From positions 2,051,470-2,115,469 of the forward strand of contig MU278348.1 of NCBI GenBank assembly GCA_022385755.1: DNA of 64,000 nt, written 5' to 3'. Positions 1-10,160 of this stretch are shown here, one piece after another. Origin of the DNA: Trametopsis cervina (Eukaryota > Basidiomycota > Agaricomycetes > Polyporales > Irpicaceae). Under the pieces are notes generated by a model, which saw only the letters and a list, made by a program, of their open reading frames with translations, was not told the DNA's origin and did no database searches. Position numbers and translations under genes: made by a program. Each line of letters starts with the position of its first letter. Within the stretch, counting starts at the first letter, position 1.

Positions 1-134
1 TTTGCCGTCGCACTGCAGCCGCCAAATTTCTCACTTGCCTAGTAGCGCTGATTGCGAAGGCTATCCAGCTCGACGTTTGAGCTTGACAACCGAACTTGAC
101 GCGGCTCAGCCAGGACGGCCTGTCTATCACCAGG

Positions 135-140
135 TATAAA
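135..140 (+). promoter_or_regulatory. TATA-like element of the first adenylation-domain gene
   Basis: A TATAAA hexamer lies 61-66 bp before the chosen ATG at 201, a normal distance for a fungal core promoter. No other element is evident in the first 200 bases. Confidence 0.4.
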
Positions 141-200
141 TGTCGCTCGCTTGTGCCTGTCCCAATCCCCGTCAGCTCACCCGCTTCTCCCTCCCCTGCC

Positions 201-1935
201 ATGCCTTCTTACAAGACTCACATAACCATCCTGCAGCAGATAGCTGCCTCCCACCCCACAGCCAATGCCTTCCGGGTACCCGAATACGACCCGGCCACCA
301 ACGAGATCCGCAAATGGCACGCGGTGACCTACGCCCAGTTCTTTGCAGACGTCGAGCTCTTCGCGAGATACTGGACACAACGGCTATCATCGCAGGGCAT
401 TCCCACGCGATCTGTAGTCGGCGTGTGGTGAGTACACCCCCGACATATCCATCTTGTATCGCGCTGATCTCCACGACTAGGCTCGGTGGCTCTACATATG
501 TAGATTGCGTCCACATCTACTCAATAGTCAGGGCCGGCTATGTCCCCCAGTTCTTCTCCCTGCGGCTACCAGAGCCCACGATCATATTCGAACTGCTCGC
601 GAAATCGAGCGGTCGTGCCCTCATCTATGATTCATCATTCTCCTCGTCGATGTCGATGGCCTCATCATCATCGTCGGTACCAACCTACATGGCCATCGAT
701 GTTCGCGCAGAAGATGTCGCAAACGTCTCACTCCCTCCCATCGTCAAAACGCATAACGGCGATGAGACCCTGATGATCTTCCACACCTCTGGGTCAACAT
801 CAGGACAGCCCAAGGTGATCCGATGCAGCTATTACTGGTGGGATGCTTGCCTCAAAAAGTCGCGAGAATGCGTTGTCCCCAAAAGCGCCGCACGACAAGA
901 TGTGACAATATGGATGTAAGTGTAATTGATGAACGATCACATATTCAACAATAACTGACTCAATCAAAATCCAGGGGTAGCATGTGTCATATCGGACAGA
1001 CATTCATGTTCTCAGGTTCTCTCCAACACGCCTCCTGCACAGTGCAAACATCTTCGCAAGCCTTCTCCTCCGCAGAGTTGATGGACATGGTCGCCCGCTG
1101 CGGCCTCAACCGCATGAACATCTTCCCGACCTACCTAGCCAAGCATCTGCGCAGTTCTCGCCAGGACCCAAAGCTGCTCGGCATGCTCCAGAACCTGGAC
1201 GAGATCTTCTACTCTGGGCTCATGCTCGGCTCTGAGGACGAGGAGTGGGTGCACCGCCATGGCATCACGGTACGCAACTGCTTCGGCAACACCGAATGCG
1301 GTGCGATGCTCTTATCCGACCCTGACTGGAAAGGGATGAATGCCCCGCTTGTTCCCATGGCAGGAACCTCCTATGGCTTCTTCCCTACTTCATCATCCTC
1401 AGAAAACGACCACCAAAACGCGAACACCCGCTTCCTCGAACTTGTCATCCTCTCATCATCTCCTGACTGCCCAGATCGTGCCCTTCGGGCTGCAGACGGC
1501 CACTACCACACAGGTGACCTCTTCATCGAGGTCGCCCCTGGCCGCTACGTCTCCCGCGGTCGTGATGACGATTGGATCAAGTCGGAGAACTCCCTCCGGT
1601 GCGACACCAAGGCCATCGAGGATAACGTCAGGATGACGTGCGCAGACCTTATCGAGGACTGCATCGTTGTGGGCAACGGTCGTCCCTCTCCTGCTCTCTT
1701 CATCGAGGTCAAGGCTGGCCTCAGCGAGGAGAAGGTGAAGAAAGATATCGTCCGCCGCACTCGTCAATTCCACTCCCGCCGATATTTGCACGAGAAGATC
1801 TCTTCGACAAAATTCATTGTTGTTGTGCCCAAAGGCACACTGCCAAGAACCGCGTCGAAAGGCAACATCCGTCGTCGGGCAGTTGAGGACCTCTTCAAGT
1901 CTCAACTCGACCGCATATACGGCGTCGACCAGTAA
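201..1935 (+). CDS. Stand-alone adenylate-forming (NRPS-like A-domain / acyl-CoA synthetase-like) protein, paralog 1
   Basis: Exons 201-427, 481-915, 975-1935 give 540 residues. The protein belongs to the AMP-dependent synthetase/ligase superfamily, which activates a carboxylate as acyl-adenylate. Visible core motifs are the P-loop-like FHTSGSTSGQPK near residue 176, NCFGNTECG near 323, YHTGDLF near 399, and the GRDDDWIKS hinge near 414. The lysine-bearing end is LPRTASKGNIRR near 510. There is no carrier (T), condensation or reductase domain, so it ends where multidomain NRPS-like enzymes would continue. The start is set by the TATA element and by an identical 227-nt first coding exon in the paralog at 10.2-11.9 kb. 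The substrate cannot be read from the sequence. It may be a fungal acyl-AMP ligase rather than an NRPS fragment. Confidence 0.85.
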
Positions 1936-2347
1936 AACAAAACCTGTCCTCCTTTGACTTATTTATTTTTACTGGGACTTCTCGTGCATTATTAGACGGA
2001 CTTCATCTATATATCAAGTTATTATATATCTACTATCTGTTGCATTCTTAGATCACGGACTAAAATAGCGTACCCTAGTATAGTATAATCTGCTGTACCT
2101 AATATCTAGTTAACTGTCAAGGCCTCTACATGTAGCAATAGATCGAACTTGCACACTTCACATCGAATGACTGAGTGAGCGATCGTGCTGAGTCAACACT
2201 GCTGAGTACACGCAAGAATGGGCGTTAATGAGCACTTGCTCAAGCGATTTCCGTTCTCGCAGTCACTCACACTCACGGTGCCGCCGTCACCTCTCAGCCT
2301 GTCATAATGCGCAGCGTTTAGCCTTATCGCTACTACACCGACGACCT
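1936..2347. other. Intergenic region between the adenylation gene and the transporter
   Basis: AT-rich 3' flank (for example TATATATC stretches near 2015-2030) followed by the 5' flank of the transporter. An in-frame upstream ORF opens at 2228 but has no family resemblance, so the ATG at 2348 is preferred. No RNA gene or repeat was seen. Confidence 0.5.
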
Positions 2348-4004
2348 ATGGAGAACGCAACCCCGCGGACGGTCAGGACGGCACGCTCATCGTCTCGGGC
2401 GGCAGCCCAGCAGGAGAGCCGGAGAGATTATCTCACAGGCATATGTTTACTGCTAGTGGTCGTCTTCCTGTGGACTGCTTCCAATTTCATTACGCAGGTG
2501 TGTACCTGAGTAAGCTATGAATATCATGACGAAGTTGCTGATGTACGCAGGATCTCTTTGACGATGGGTTTGACGCACCCTTCTGGTGAGTGACCGCAAT
2601 AAGTCACACGCTCACAATTCTGAAGTCGTATGCAGGATAACGTACCTCAATACGAGCTCATTTGCGCTGTACCTTTTGCCTATCCTCGCAAAGTACCTTG
2701 TGAAGCAAGTAAGGGGAGATATCGAAGAGGGTACCAGGGGCAGGTGCGCTAGCAGTTCATACGCACTATTCCCCACTCATCCCTAACCAGAACTGGAGAA
2801 GGTTACCAGCCTTTGGCAAATAACGCCACCACCACGGAGGTTTCAGACCTAGCTGTGAGTTACTCGTATATCTCATGCGCTGCGCTATCGGCATTGAGTA
2901 CATACATTCAGGCCGCGGAGCTCCTTGATGATTATTCCAACACTGCGGATACTGACGTGCTGCCGCCGCTCACCGTCCCGGAGACAGCCAAACTCGCAGG
3001 ATGGTTCTGTTTGCTCTGGTTCATTGCAAATTGGACTTTGGCCATGGCGCTGCGATACACGACCGTTGCCAGTGCAACAATCCTATCAAGCATGAGCGGT
3101 ATGTCATTGCCAGCCGCATCAAAAACAGCAATAGATACGATTTATCTTGATTCCCAGGCTTTTTTACGCTTGCTGTGGGGCGTGTATTTCGAGTGGAAAC
3201 ACTGACCCTGGTCAAGATATTTGCTGTCTGTTCGAGGTGAGCGTTTCCGTTTCCCTTGGTACGCCGCACGTTGCTCAGCCTGTATACCAGCTTCGGCGGC
3301 GTCGTTCTAGTGTCGATGTCTGACAGCTCCGAAGTGCCGAGGTCGACGCCTCCGTCCGGTGGCAACCCGCTCGACGTCCCCTATGGCCGCTCTCCCATAG
3401 TCGGCGACATCCTTGCCCTTCTCTCGGCCTTCGTGTATGCCATGTATGTCACCTTCCTCAAAGTTCGCGTACGTGAAGAATCTCGCGTAGACATGCAACT
3501 GTTCTTCGGCTTCGTCGGGCTGTTCAATATCATAGCCTGCCTGCCGATTGGCATCATTCTCCACTTCGCCCACTTTGAGCGATTTTCAATACCGTCGTCA
3601 GGAAGGGTTATTGTTGGAATACTGGTCAACGTAAGCGCCGCTTTGTTTCATCGTAGGGAAGTGCAACATTGACGAGAATGACACAGATGGGTATCACGCT
3701 ATCCAGTGATTTTATCTACGTATTGGCAATGCTCAAGACGACACCGTTAGTTGTCACCATCGGGCTTTCGTTGACAATGCCGTTGGCGGTGATCGGAGAT
3801 TTCATGCTGCACAAACCTGTTAGAGCCCAGGTGATTGTTGGTGCGGCGGTCGTCTTGATGAGCTTTGTCGCAGTGGGGTTGGAGAACTTGAAGGTAGGCA
3901 AGAAGCCTGACCTCATCTCCGGACGGCCATTAGACCAGAGTGGTTCATCGGACGTTCGACTGGAGGAAGATTTGGGATTAGAAGAGTCACATACAGAACC
4001 ATAG
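2348..4004 (+). CDS. EamA/DMT-superfamily membrane transporter, SLC35F5/YML018C-like
   Basis: Exons 2348-2497, 2551-2585, 2636-2743, 2791-2854, 2912-3098, 3158-3236, 3291-3630, 3687-4004 give 426 residues. The hydrophobic profile fits about ten membrane segments, starting with LTGICLLLVVVFLWTASNFI (about residues 29-48). The second half carries the EamA-like stretch SPIVGDILALLSAFVYAMY. The final segments around VTIGLSLTMPLAVIGDFML precede a short acidic cytosolic tail. The family moves small metabolites or nucleotide-sugars across endomembranes or the vacuole; the substrate here is unknown. All seven intron phases agree. The 35-nt second exon is unusually small. Confidence is high for the family and low for the substrate. 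Confidence 0.85.
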
Positions 4005-4287
4005 AATAACGTATCACTATCTAAGGGACGGGTGTTCGTGCTGCACTTAATTATTTTGTATACCTGACCCTGCTGTGGTGACCGACGACAGCGCGTAGAA
4101 ATCGTGCGTGTGACAGAGTCAGGCTTTCGACGTTCAACCGCCACAAAGTAACAAAATTTCCAATTTTGGCTGCAAATTGATGTATTAAATTTCATCCCGC
4201 AGCGCTTTGCGGTGTAATTCGAAGTACTTCAAGCTAGAAGGTGAGATAGCAAGCGCTGTAAATTCCATCACTCTAACAGTTTGAAGA

Positions 4288-5143
4288 ATGGTATGCTCGC
4301 AGAGCCTTGTGATGGACGTGTACTGTCTGACATCTTGTCACTACAGCCTAAAGAGTTCAGGCGACGCAATGCTGCTCATGCACAGTCTGCCAGGTTGAAA
4401 AAGCAGCAGCCCGTTGATCATGATGTCGAACCTTCTATAGTACCGTCAACCGCGGAAGACGAGGTGAGATCTTTCATTTTGAATCTGAGTTCTATCTGAC
4501 GTCCGTTGATTCGATCGAATGTAGGCAGTGCTGGACTTGGAAGAGTTGGCTGAAGTGGCTCCGGCAGACGAAGATCCCCGCAAACCTTTGAAAAAGAAAG
4601 CCAAGCAGGCACTCAAGCATGAAATCTTTATACAACGTTGGTCAATTTACGCCTTTTGGGCCTTCTGTGTCTGTGTTGACCAATCCCGCATTGCAGGACT
4701 GGAAGCCTCGCGGTCTCCATATTCAAAATCGCACGAACGCCGCGTAAAACGAAAGGCACGGGAGCAGGTCGCTGGCGGGCTGCAAGAAATCACCGACGCA
4801 TTGGCTGAAGTCGAGTCTGACGTACCTGTGTTGATTCAGCAAGATGTCTCCGCTGAAGACGGTCAGCCGTCGACAGGAGCCAGCCGGAAATTCGCCAATG
4901 CACCTGGCCAAATTGGAGAAGGCAAGCCCGCACCTCTGAAGAAATCTCAAAGAAAAAAAGCTCTGTAAGCACCATTCCGCCTGACGATACCCGTGGCAGC
5001 AGGATGGCTGATACGCGTACAGACAAGCAGAGCGGCTCCGCATACCCCTCATCCTGTCTAATCCGGAATTTGCTGCGAACCCTTTCCAGACTATCCGTAC
5101 CCATGCCCAAAATACCCTTGTCAGGCACGAAGGAGCCAGATAA
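4288..5143 (+). CDS. SLX9: Ribosome biogenesis protein SLX9
   Basis: Exons 4288-4290, 4347-4463, 4525-4636, 4697-4964, 5023-5143 give 206 residues. SLX9 is a nucleolar 90S/pre-40S factor needed for ITS1 processing and 40S export. Diagnostic stretches are LKHEIFIQRLEASRSPYSKS, the basic HERRVKRKAREQ, and LKKSQRKKAL followed by RLRIPLILSNPEFAANPFQT at the C terminus. The first coding exon is only the ATG: GTATGC follows it at once, and splicing to 4347 gives M-PKEFRRR, a sensible SLX9 start. A longer read-through start exists in the same frame but adds a tail that does not look like the family. The intron after residue 77 starts with the weak donor GTTGGT. Confidence 0.88.
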
Positions 5144-5573
5144 ATGGCCTACGTCGTTCATTTCTGCATTCTCGGTACCGTTCTTGGCTAGAATGATGAA
5201 GTGAATCCAGGCACAGTAATGAATCATTCGAAAAGGATATTGTCATTAATCTCTCGAAAATACCCCGACGAATATGTACGGATATATATGAACGGAGAAG
5301 TACATCTGGAGCATTACATTTGTCTACTGTGTGATACAGAAGAACAGGTGGATATCGTATAACATCGAAGAGCGTAATAATTCCGTACGTAAAGAACATG
5401 AAGTCATATAGTAATGCATTGCGGCGTGAATGATGAACCTTCCAGGAGCTTGATGATGATGTGTTGGGTTTTTGCTATGTATCCATGTGTTGTGTGTGCT
5501 ATCAATATGTCGGAAACCCGTCGAGAGAATGTAAATTTATCATCCTCATCCCATGCTAAATGTTGTTGAGCTT
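5144..5573. other. Convergent 3' intergenic region
   Basis: Lies between the 3' ends of SLX9 (plus) and the coiled-coil gene (minus). It is AT-richer than its flanks. The small ORFs across it are not family-like and nothing else is evident. Confidence 0.5.
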
Positions 5574-8156
5574 CTAATCTTCGTCTCCACGCGTGCTCAT
5601 GCCTGCGCTGAAGACAGTGCTTCCGCTACCGCTTCGTCTAGATGAACGACGATCGCCGCTCCGTCTAACGATCTCCGTGAAACCTCCCCCTGACCCTTTC
5701 GCAATCTCGGCACTCAGCTGACGCTCGTGCGCCTCGAGAGCAGCAATGGTTGCTTCAGCGTCTGCCTGCTCGAGGGCTTCTTGTGTAAGGTTCGGCGTGC
5801 CTGCCTGTGACTGGCCTTGAGAAGAATTGATAGACGACGTCTCCGAACTACGGACAGATGACGACCGTCGGAAGAACGAAAAGCGTGAAGTCGGTGTTGG
5901 CGCGACAGCAGTTGTTGGGGTTCCAGTGACAGCAGACAAAGGAGGGGAGTCCTGCATAGCCCCGCTAGATGGACCGGGAGAAGAAAAGCTCTTCAGCATA
6001 GGTGGTAAGGGAGACGACGGGCCCTCTGGCTTATCAATCCCCATGAGTTTCATAGTCGCATTCAAGCGTTCACGTTCCTTGCGGTCCTCGTCATCTTCCT
6101 GGGTTTCTAATTTGCGCCCGCCAGTCACGACCGTACCGGCCTTGAGTGTCAATGGGCGAAGTTGTGGGGACGGTTCAGGTTTCTTGTCTGTGCCGTTGAA
6201 CATGGAGAAACTTCGCCAATCAAAGGAAAGCGACCTTCTCGATGCACGCGACGATGCAGGCTTTGTTTGAACCACTGGCGGCGGAGAAGCAGATGATCGT
6301 AAGGATTCGAACGTTGTGAGCTTTTCCGTGGGAGGTAGCACAGGTGTAGTAGTTGCAGAGGATGGCGTAGAGCGGGAGAATATAACGCTTTGTGGGCGCG
6401 CCTTCTTCGTTGGGAGAGGCAAGACATCTTCGACCTTGCCGCTGGAGATAGTAGCCGCGGTAGCGGTAGCAGGTGTAGAAGGCGGCTTATCCCAGTCGAC
6501 TGCGAGAACATGCTCAAAGCCTTCTTGTGATATGATCCTGTCGATGATCTTAGACGCGTACAAGGACAAGGCCTTGTTTGCGTCCTTGAGACTCTTGACC
6601 TCGCTCCGAAGAGCGTCGATGTCGTTTAGCGTAGACACCGACGGTTCCAGACCAGGATCTGACATCGCAGAGACCTTCCTGTTCTCGCCACCCTTCTTGT
6701 GTTTCCGTTGTTTAGGATCGACATTCGTACGGTCGTCCAAGGACGGACGGCCATCCAGGATGTCCTTATTCTCCGCACGTCCCAGCTCAGCGGCCAGATC
6801 GAGACCAGGGCCCGTGATCGGCAGATTAGCCAGTGATTCACCGTGTGGGACGATAATCGACGACCTTTTGCGACTATGCCTGGCTCGAGAACGACCAGAA
6901 GGTTCGTTTTCGTCTTGTGCCTCCTGTTCTTCAGGCTGGTTGAACTGGGGATCCATCTCCGGTGGCTCAGTGGATTCCTCTTCGGCTTCCTCAGCCAATT
7001 CGTGTACAGGATCAAGCGTGCTGCGGGCCGTTTCTCTGCTGACAAGACTGTCTTCGTCCCGACCAGATTCAGAGTCGTCCTCACTTCCCTCGACCGATCC
7101 GCCGTCTGCTTCACTGCCCTGGTTTCCTCCCATCCTCATGATGTCGTACTGGCCGGTGAGTGTCCTCTCGCGTAAGAGAATGTTATACGATTCGTTCTCT
7201 TCCTGCAATTCATTATTCACACGCTTGAGGTCATTCAATTGGGATTGAAGGAGATGAAGGGTGGATTGAATGGAAGAATGAGAGGTCAGCAGCGTGGATA
7301 ATTCCAGCCTCAGGGCGGTCATTTCGGCTGGTTCTTGTTCGGGGTCGTCGTATTCCTGTCCGGAAGTCTCTGGCTGGGACTCAGGCTCAGTCTCTGCGAC
7401 TGAGTCCGCAAAGGATACCACCGAGGGTGCAGAAGGAATGGCAGGTATAGGCTGTTTGCGCGCCTGAGACAGAGACTGGATGCGAGACTTCAGGTGCTGC
7501 TCATTGTCATAGAATGCCTGTCGCTCTGCTTCAAAGCTCGCTGTCTAGATAAACTGTTAAAGCCTGCTTCGTGGCCGCAATGAATACATGGCATACCTGT
7601 TCATTATATCTACGCTGCGAGTCACGCTTCTCCTTCTCTAGCTCTCTGACCTGGCTTCGGAGTTTCTCTATTACCTCGATACGCCCTGCCATTTCTTCTT
7701 CCATACGCGTTTGGTCGCCATACAGCTCCGCGAGTCGCGTCTCCGCGGTATGGAGTGATGATGTTACATTGTCATTCTCGGCCCTGAGACTGGTGATAGT
7801 CTGGTCCTTGTCTTGTAGTTGTAGAAGGAGCTTGAGAAGGATTTCAAGCATCGTCCGAGGATCAGCGTCGCCACACGCACCTTTTCTTTCTCTTCGGTCT
7901 CTGCCTTGAGAGAAACCGCTAGGGCTTCCCTCGAGCCCTCAACAGGAACTGTCACTGGTGAAGTCGCGGCCTTCACGGAACCTCTCCTCGCTCCGGGCGC
8001 AGATAAAGAGGAGGCAAGACGAGGAGAGGCCGCTGCGCGTGCTGTGGCGCCCCTGGGGATCGTGGGGGCATTAGGAGTGCCTGTGCCCGAGACTGTCGGC
8101 GAGCGTCGCGTAGCGGTATTGTTCGGAGGGGGTCTGTTGGCGGTAGTCGCAGACAT
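5574..8156 (-). CDS. Large serine-rich coiled-coil protein of unknown function
   Basis: Exons (minus order) 8156-7881, 7830-7597, 7544-5574 give 826 residues. A Ser/Thr/Pro-rich N terminus is followed by long heptad-rich helix from about residue 85 (LLLQLQDKDQTITSLRAEND, then RELEKEKRDSQRRYNEQ). A second coiled coil around residue 250 contains LKRVNNELQEENESYNILLR. An acidic or low-complexity middle follows, then a short coil (about 430-460) and a Ser-rich tail (RRSSSVRSSETSSINSS). No catalytic motif or membrane segment is visible. The layout suggests a cytoskeletal or scaffold protein. Some fungal septation proteins look similar, but I cannot assign it. Introns of 50 and 52 nt are both phase 0. 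Confidence 0.8.
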
Positions 8157-8515
8157 AGCGAAAGGGTAAAGGTGAGTTTCGTGATTCCGTGTTGAAAGAA
8201 AAGAAGAGTAATGAGTTTAATGAGTGAAGAAACACGGATTTGCAGCTAGTCCGCTCGCAAAGACACGTCCGTTGTCATGTACAGCGAAGAGGCACGGCAT
8301 CACCGACAGCGACCAGATCAATTGCCTTTCACAGCAACTCCACGTGCCAGATCTCATCGGGATGCGCTTAAGTTTACCGATGTTGACGCGACGCGACGCG
8401 TTTCTCTCGGCGTCTGAACCTGCTCCTCAACTTTGCGTTGAACCTCCTCAAACCTCTCCGAAGCCTCAACGGCCAACCTCTTCACCTGTGTTGTGCGAGC
8501 GAACTATGCATTCTA
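8157..8515. other. Divergent promoter region between the coiled-coil and XRCC2-like genes
   Basis: About 360 bp separate the two outward-facing start regions. The notable content is a tight cluster of ACGCG repeats at 8386-8401, listed separately. Confidence 0.5.
8386..8401. promoter_or_regulatory. MluI-box (MCB-like) cluster upstream of the XRCC2-like gene
   Basis: Three ACGCG units in direct 5-bp tandem, the last one a full ACGCGT, lie about 115-130 bp before the ATG at 8516. ACGCGT is the binding site of the fungal MBF G1/S transcription factor, known to drive DNA replication and repair genes. Function here is inferred from motif and neighbour only. Confidence 0.45.
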
Positions 8516-8578
8516 ATGGAGTCCGAGCGCTCAGCAGAGGACTATCTGTCAGAAATCGAGTCTGAAACTCTCCAACAG
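8516..8578 (+). CDS. Possible 5' coding exon of the XRCC2-like gene
   Basis: ATG followed by 21 acidic codons (MESERSAEDYLSEIESETLQQ in two parts: MESERSAEDYL and SEIESETLQQ) and a strong GTAAGT donor. The next segment stays open only with a non-obvious donor, so the link to 8721 is unresolved. Confidence 0.4.
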
Positions 8579-8720
8579 GTAAGTTTGACTGATTACAGCA
8601 GACATCAAAGATGCTGCGCCTGACTCAGACATCTCGAGTTCTTGCACAGTATTCGCATACATGAAGGTGAAACCACTTTTAGCTTGATATGAGGCATGTC
8701 TAACGTTATTCTTAGGTTCA

Positions 8721-9761
8721 ATGAGTTCGGGCATACCGACATTAGATGCATGCCTGCGGTCAGACACTCCTGGCAGGCGCAGTGCTCTGCAGTTCGGGGA
8801 TGTGATTGAGATACAAGGATCTCCTGCTTCGGGAAAAACGCATCTGTTGTATCGCATCCTAATGAACTGCTTGCTACCGCCTCATTCTGGACGCACACGC
8901 ATCGGCGGTTGGGGCAAATCCGCTGTTGTGTTCGATACCGACGGAACATTCCAGGTCACCCGATTGAAGGCTTTGCTCTACGCACATCTCAATTCAGGTG
9001 ATACCGTCGGCGAAGGAAGTGGCTTAGCGGGACTTGACGCTCTTGATCCCACGGTGGATGAGCTGATATCATCCTGCTTAAGCAGATTATATCTCTTTCG
9101 CCCAACATCGACCGTACAACTTGCGGCAACAATTCTCAATTTGCCTAACTTTCATGCTACCGATGTACGATTAGAGGATCAAGAGATTGGACTGCTAGCC
9201 GTTGACTCTATGAGCTCTTTCTACTGGCAAGATCGTTTCATGGCCGAACAACTCCGTTCCGGACCTTCAAGTTATACCGGCAAGAATCCTCTCCAGAATG
9301 TCATCACTGCACTTGAACAATTTCGACTATCTCACCATCCTGTGGTTTTTCTCACCAATTGGGGGCTTCAGCCTCTATCGAAGCCGACGTCAGATCCTGG
9401 AAAGCACATATCGCCTTTTTTCAGACAACATTTGCATATGTTCCCTCGAACATTCTCGCCTTCGGTGAACGACCCATCGCTACCTTCTGATCACCACGAT
9501 AATCTCCAACCATCTCGCCTGTCTTCTCGAGATCGCATGAACGCGGAACCGAGCCATGGTCTTACTCGCCTTTCGTTGACCCACCATATTACACTACGAT
9601 CATCCTTGTCAGTGCATCTCCCAGGCAGTGATAACCACGTCCAGGAAGAGCATACTATCTCGAAATTTGATGGTTTCGTGAGGTTACCAGGTCACGACAA
9701 GATTGGGACATTTTCTTTCTACGTAGGGGTCGATGGTGTAAGAGATGCAGATGAAACATGA
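8721..9761 (+). CDS. XRCC2-like RecA/RAD51-family recombination ATPase
   Basis: The main open frame encodes 346 residues. Walker A GSPASGKT is at residues 33-40, after LQFGDVIEIQ. The Walker B strand is EIGLLAVDSMSSFYW near 155-169, and the DSxSAFYW-like wording is typical of XRCC2. VVFLTNWGLQPL fits the following core strand. XRCC2 is a RAD51 paralog in homologous recombination. The 5' end is uncertain. An upstream exon at 8516-8578, starting MESERSAEDYLSEI and ending in a clean CAG/GTAAGT donor, looks coding, but the connecting splice is unclear. The ATG at 8721 already aligns with the human start region. The tail is longer than in human XRCC2. A possible intron after about residue 245 cannot be excluded. 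Confidence 0.75.
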   Translation: MSSGIPTLDACLRSDTPGRRSALQFGDVIEIQGSPASGKTHLLYRILMNCLLPPHSGRTRIGGWGKSAVVFDTDGTFQVTRLKALLYAHLNSGDTVGEGSGLAGLDALDPTVDELISSCLSRLYLFRPTSTVQLAATILNLPNFHATDVRLEDQEIGLLAVDSMSSFYWQDRFMAEQLRSGPSSYTGKNPLQNVITALEQFRLSHHPVVFLTNWGLQPLSKPTSDPGKHISPFFRQHLHMFPRTFSPSVNDPSLPSDHHDNLQPSRLSSRDRMNAEPSHGLTRLSLTHHITLRSSLSVHLPGSDNHVQEEHTISKFDGFVRLPGHDKIGTFSFYVGVDGVRDADET

Positions 9762-10160
9762 AGTGGCGAGTATACCTCCTCGTGTTGCCTTTGAGACTTA
9801 CTTATTCACTATTACAGACCTTTCCTCCTAAGCACCGGCACTTGGCCCGTGCGAAGTATTTGTTTCGAGTAGTCACGAAGATGTGATATAGGTTGCATTC
9901 AAGTACTCGAATGTGAGTCCAAAGGGATTTAAGTGACATACAAATAAAATTAATGATCATGTACAGAATTGCACTAATATGTCCGAAACAGTCCCAAACG
10001 CAATGCCTAGTGCCCATCATGATAGTCCGTGAGTAGTGGTAGTGTCTATAGATACAGCGCTGATGGTAATTGATACAGTAACTCGACAGGAGGTATACTT
10101 GAAAGCAGTGAGAAACATTGTACGAAAGCAAAGAACAGTGTCCTGGGTAAATGATCATGA
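9762..10160. other. Convergent 3' intergenic region
   Basis: Between the 3' ends of the XRCC2-like gene and adenylation paralog 2. AT-rich with short spurious ORFs. No gene, RNA or repeat is visible. Confidence 0.5.

Noticed and set aside
6316..7248. 310-codon plus-strand ORF
   Set aside because: Antisense shadow of the coiled-coil gene; Ser-rich with no domain.
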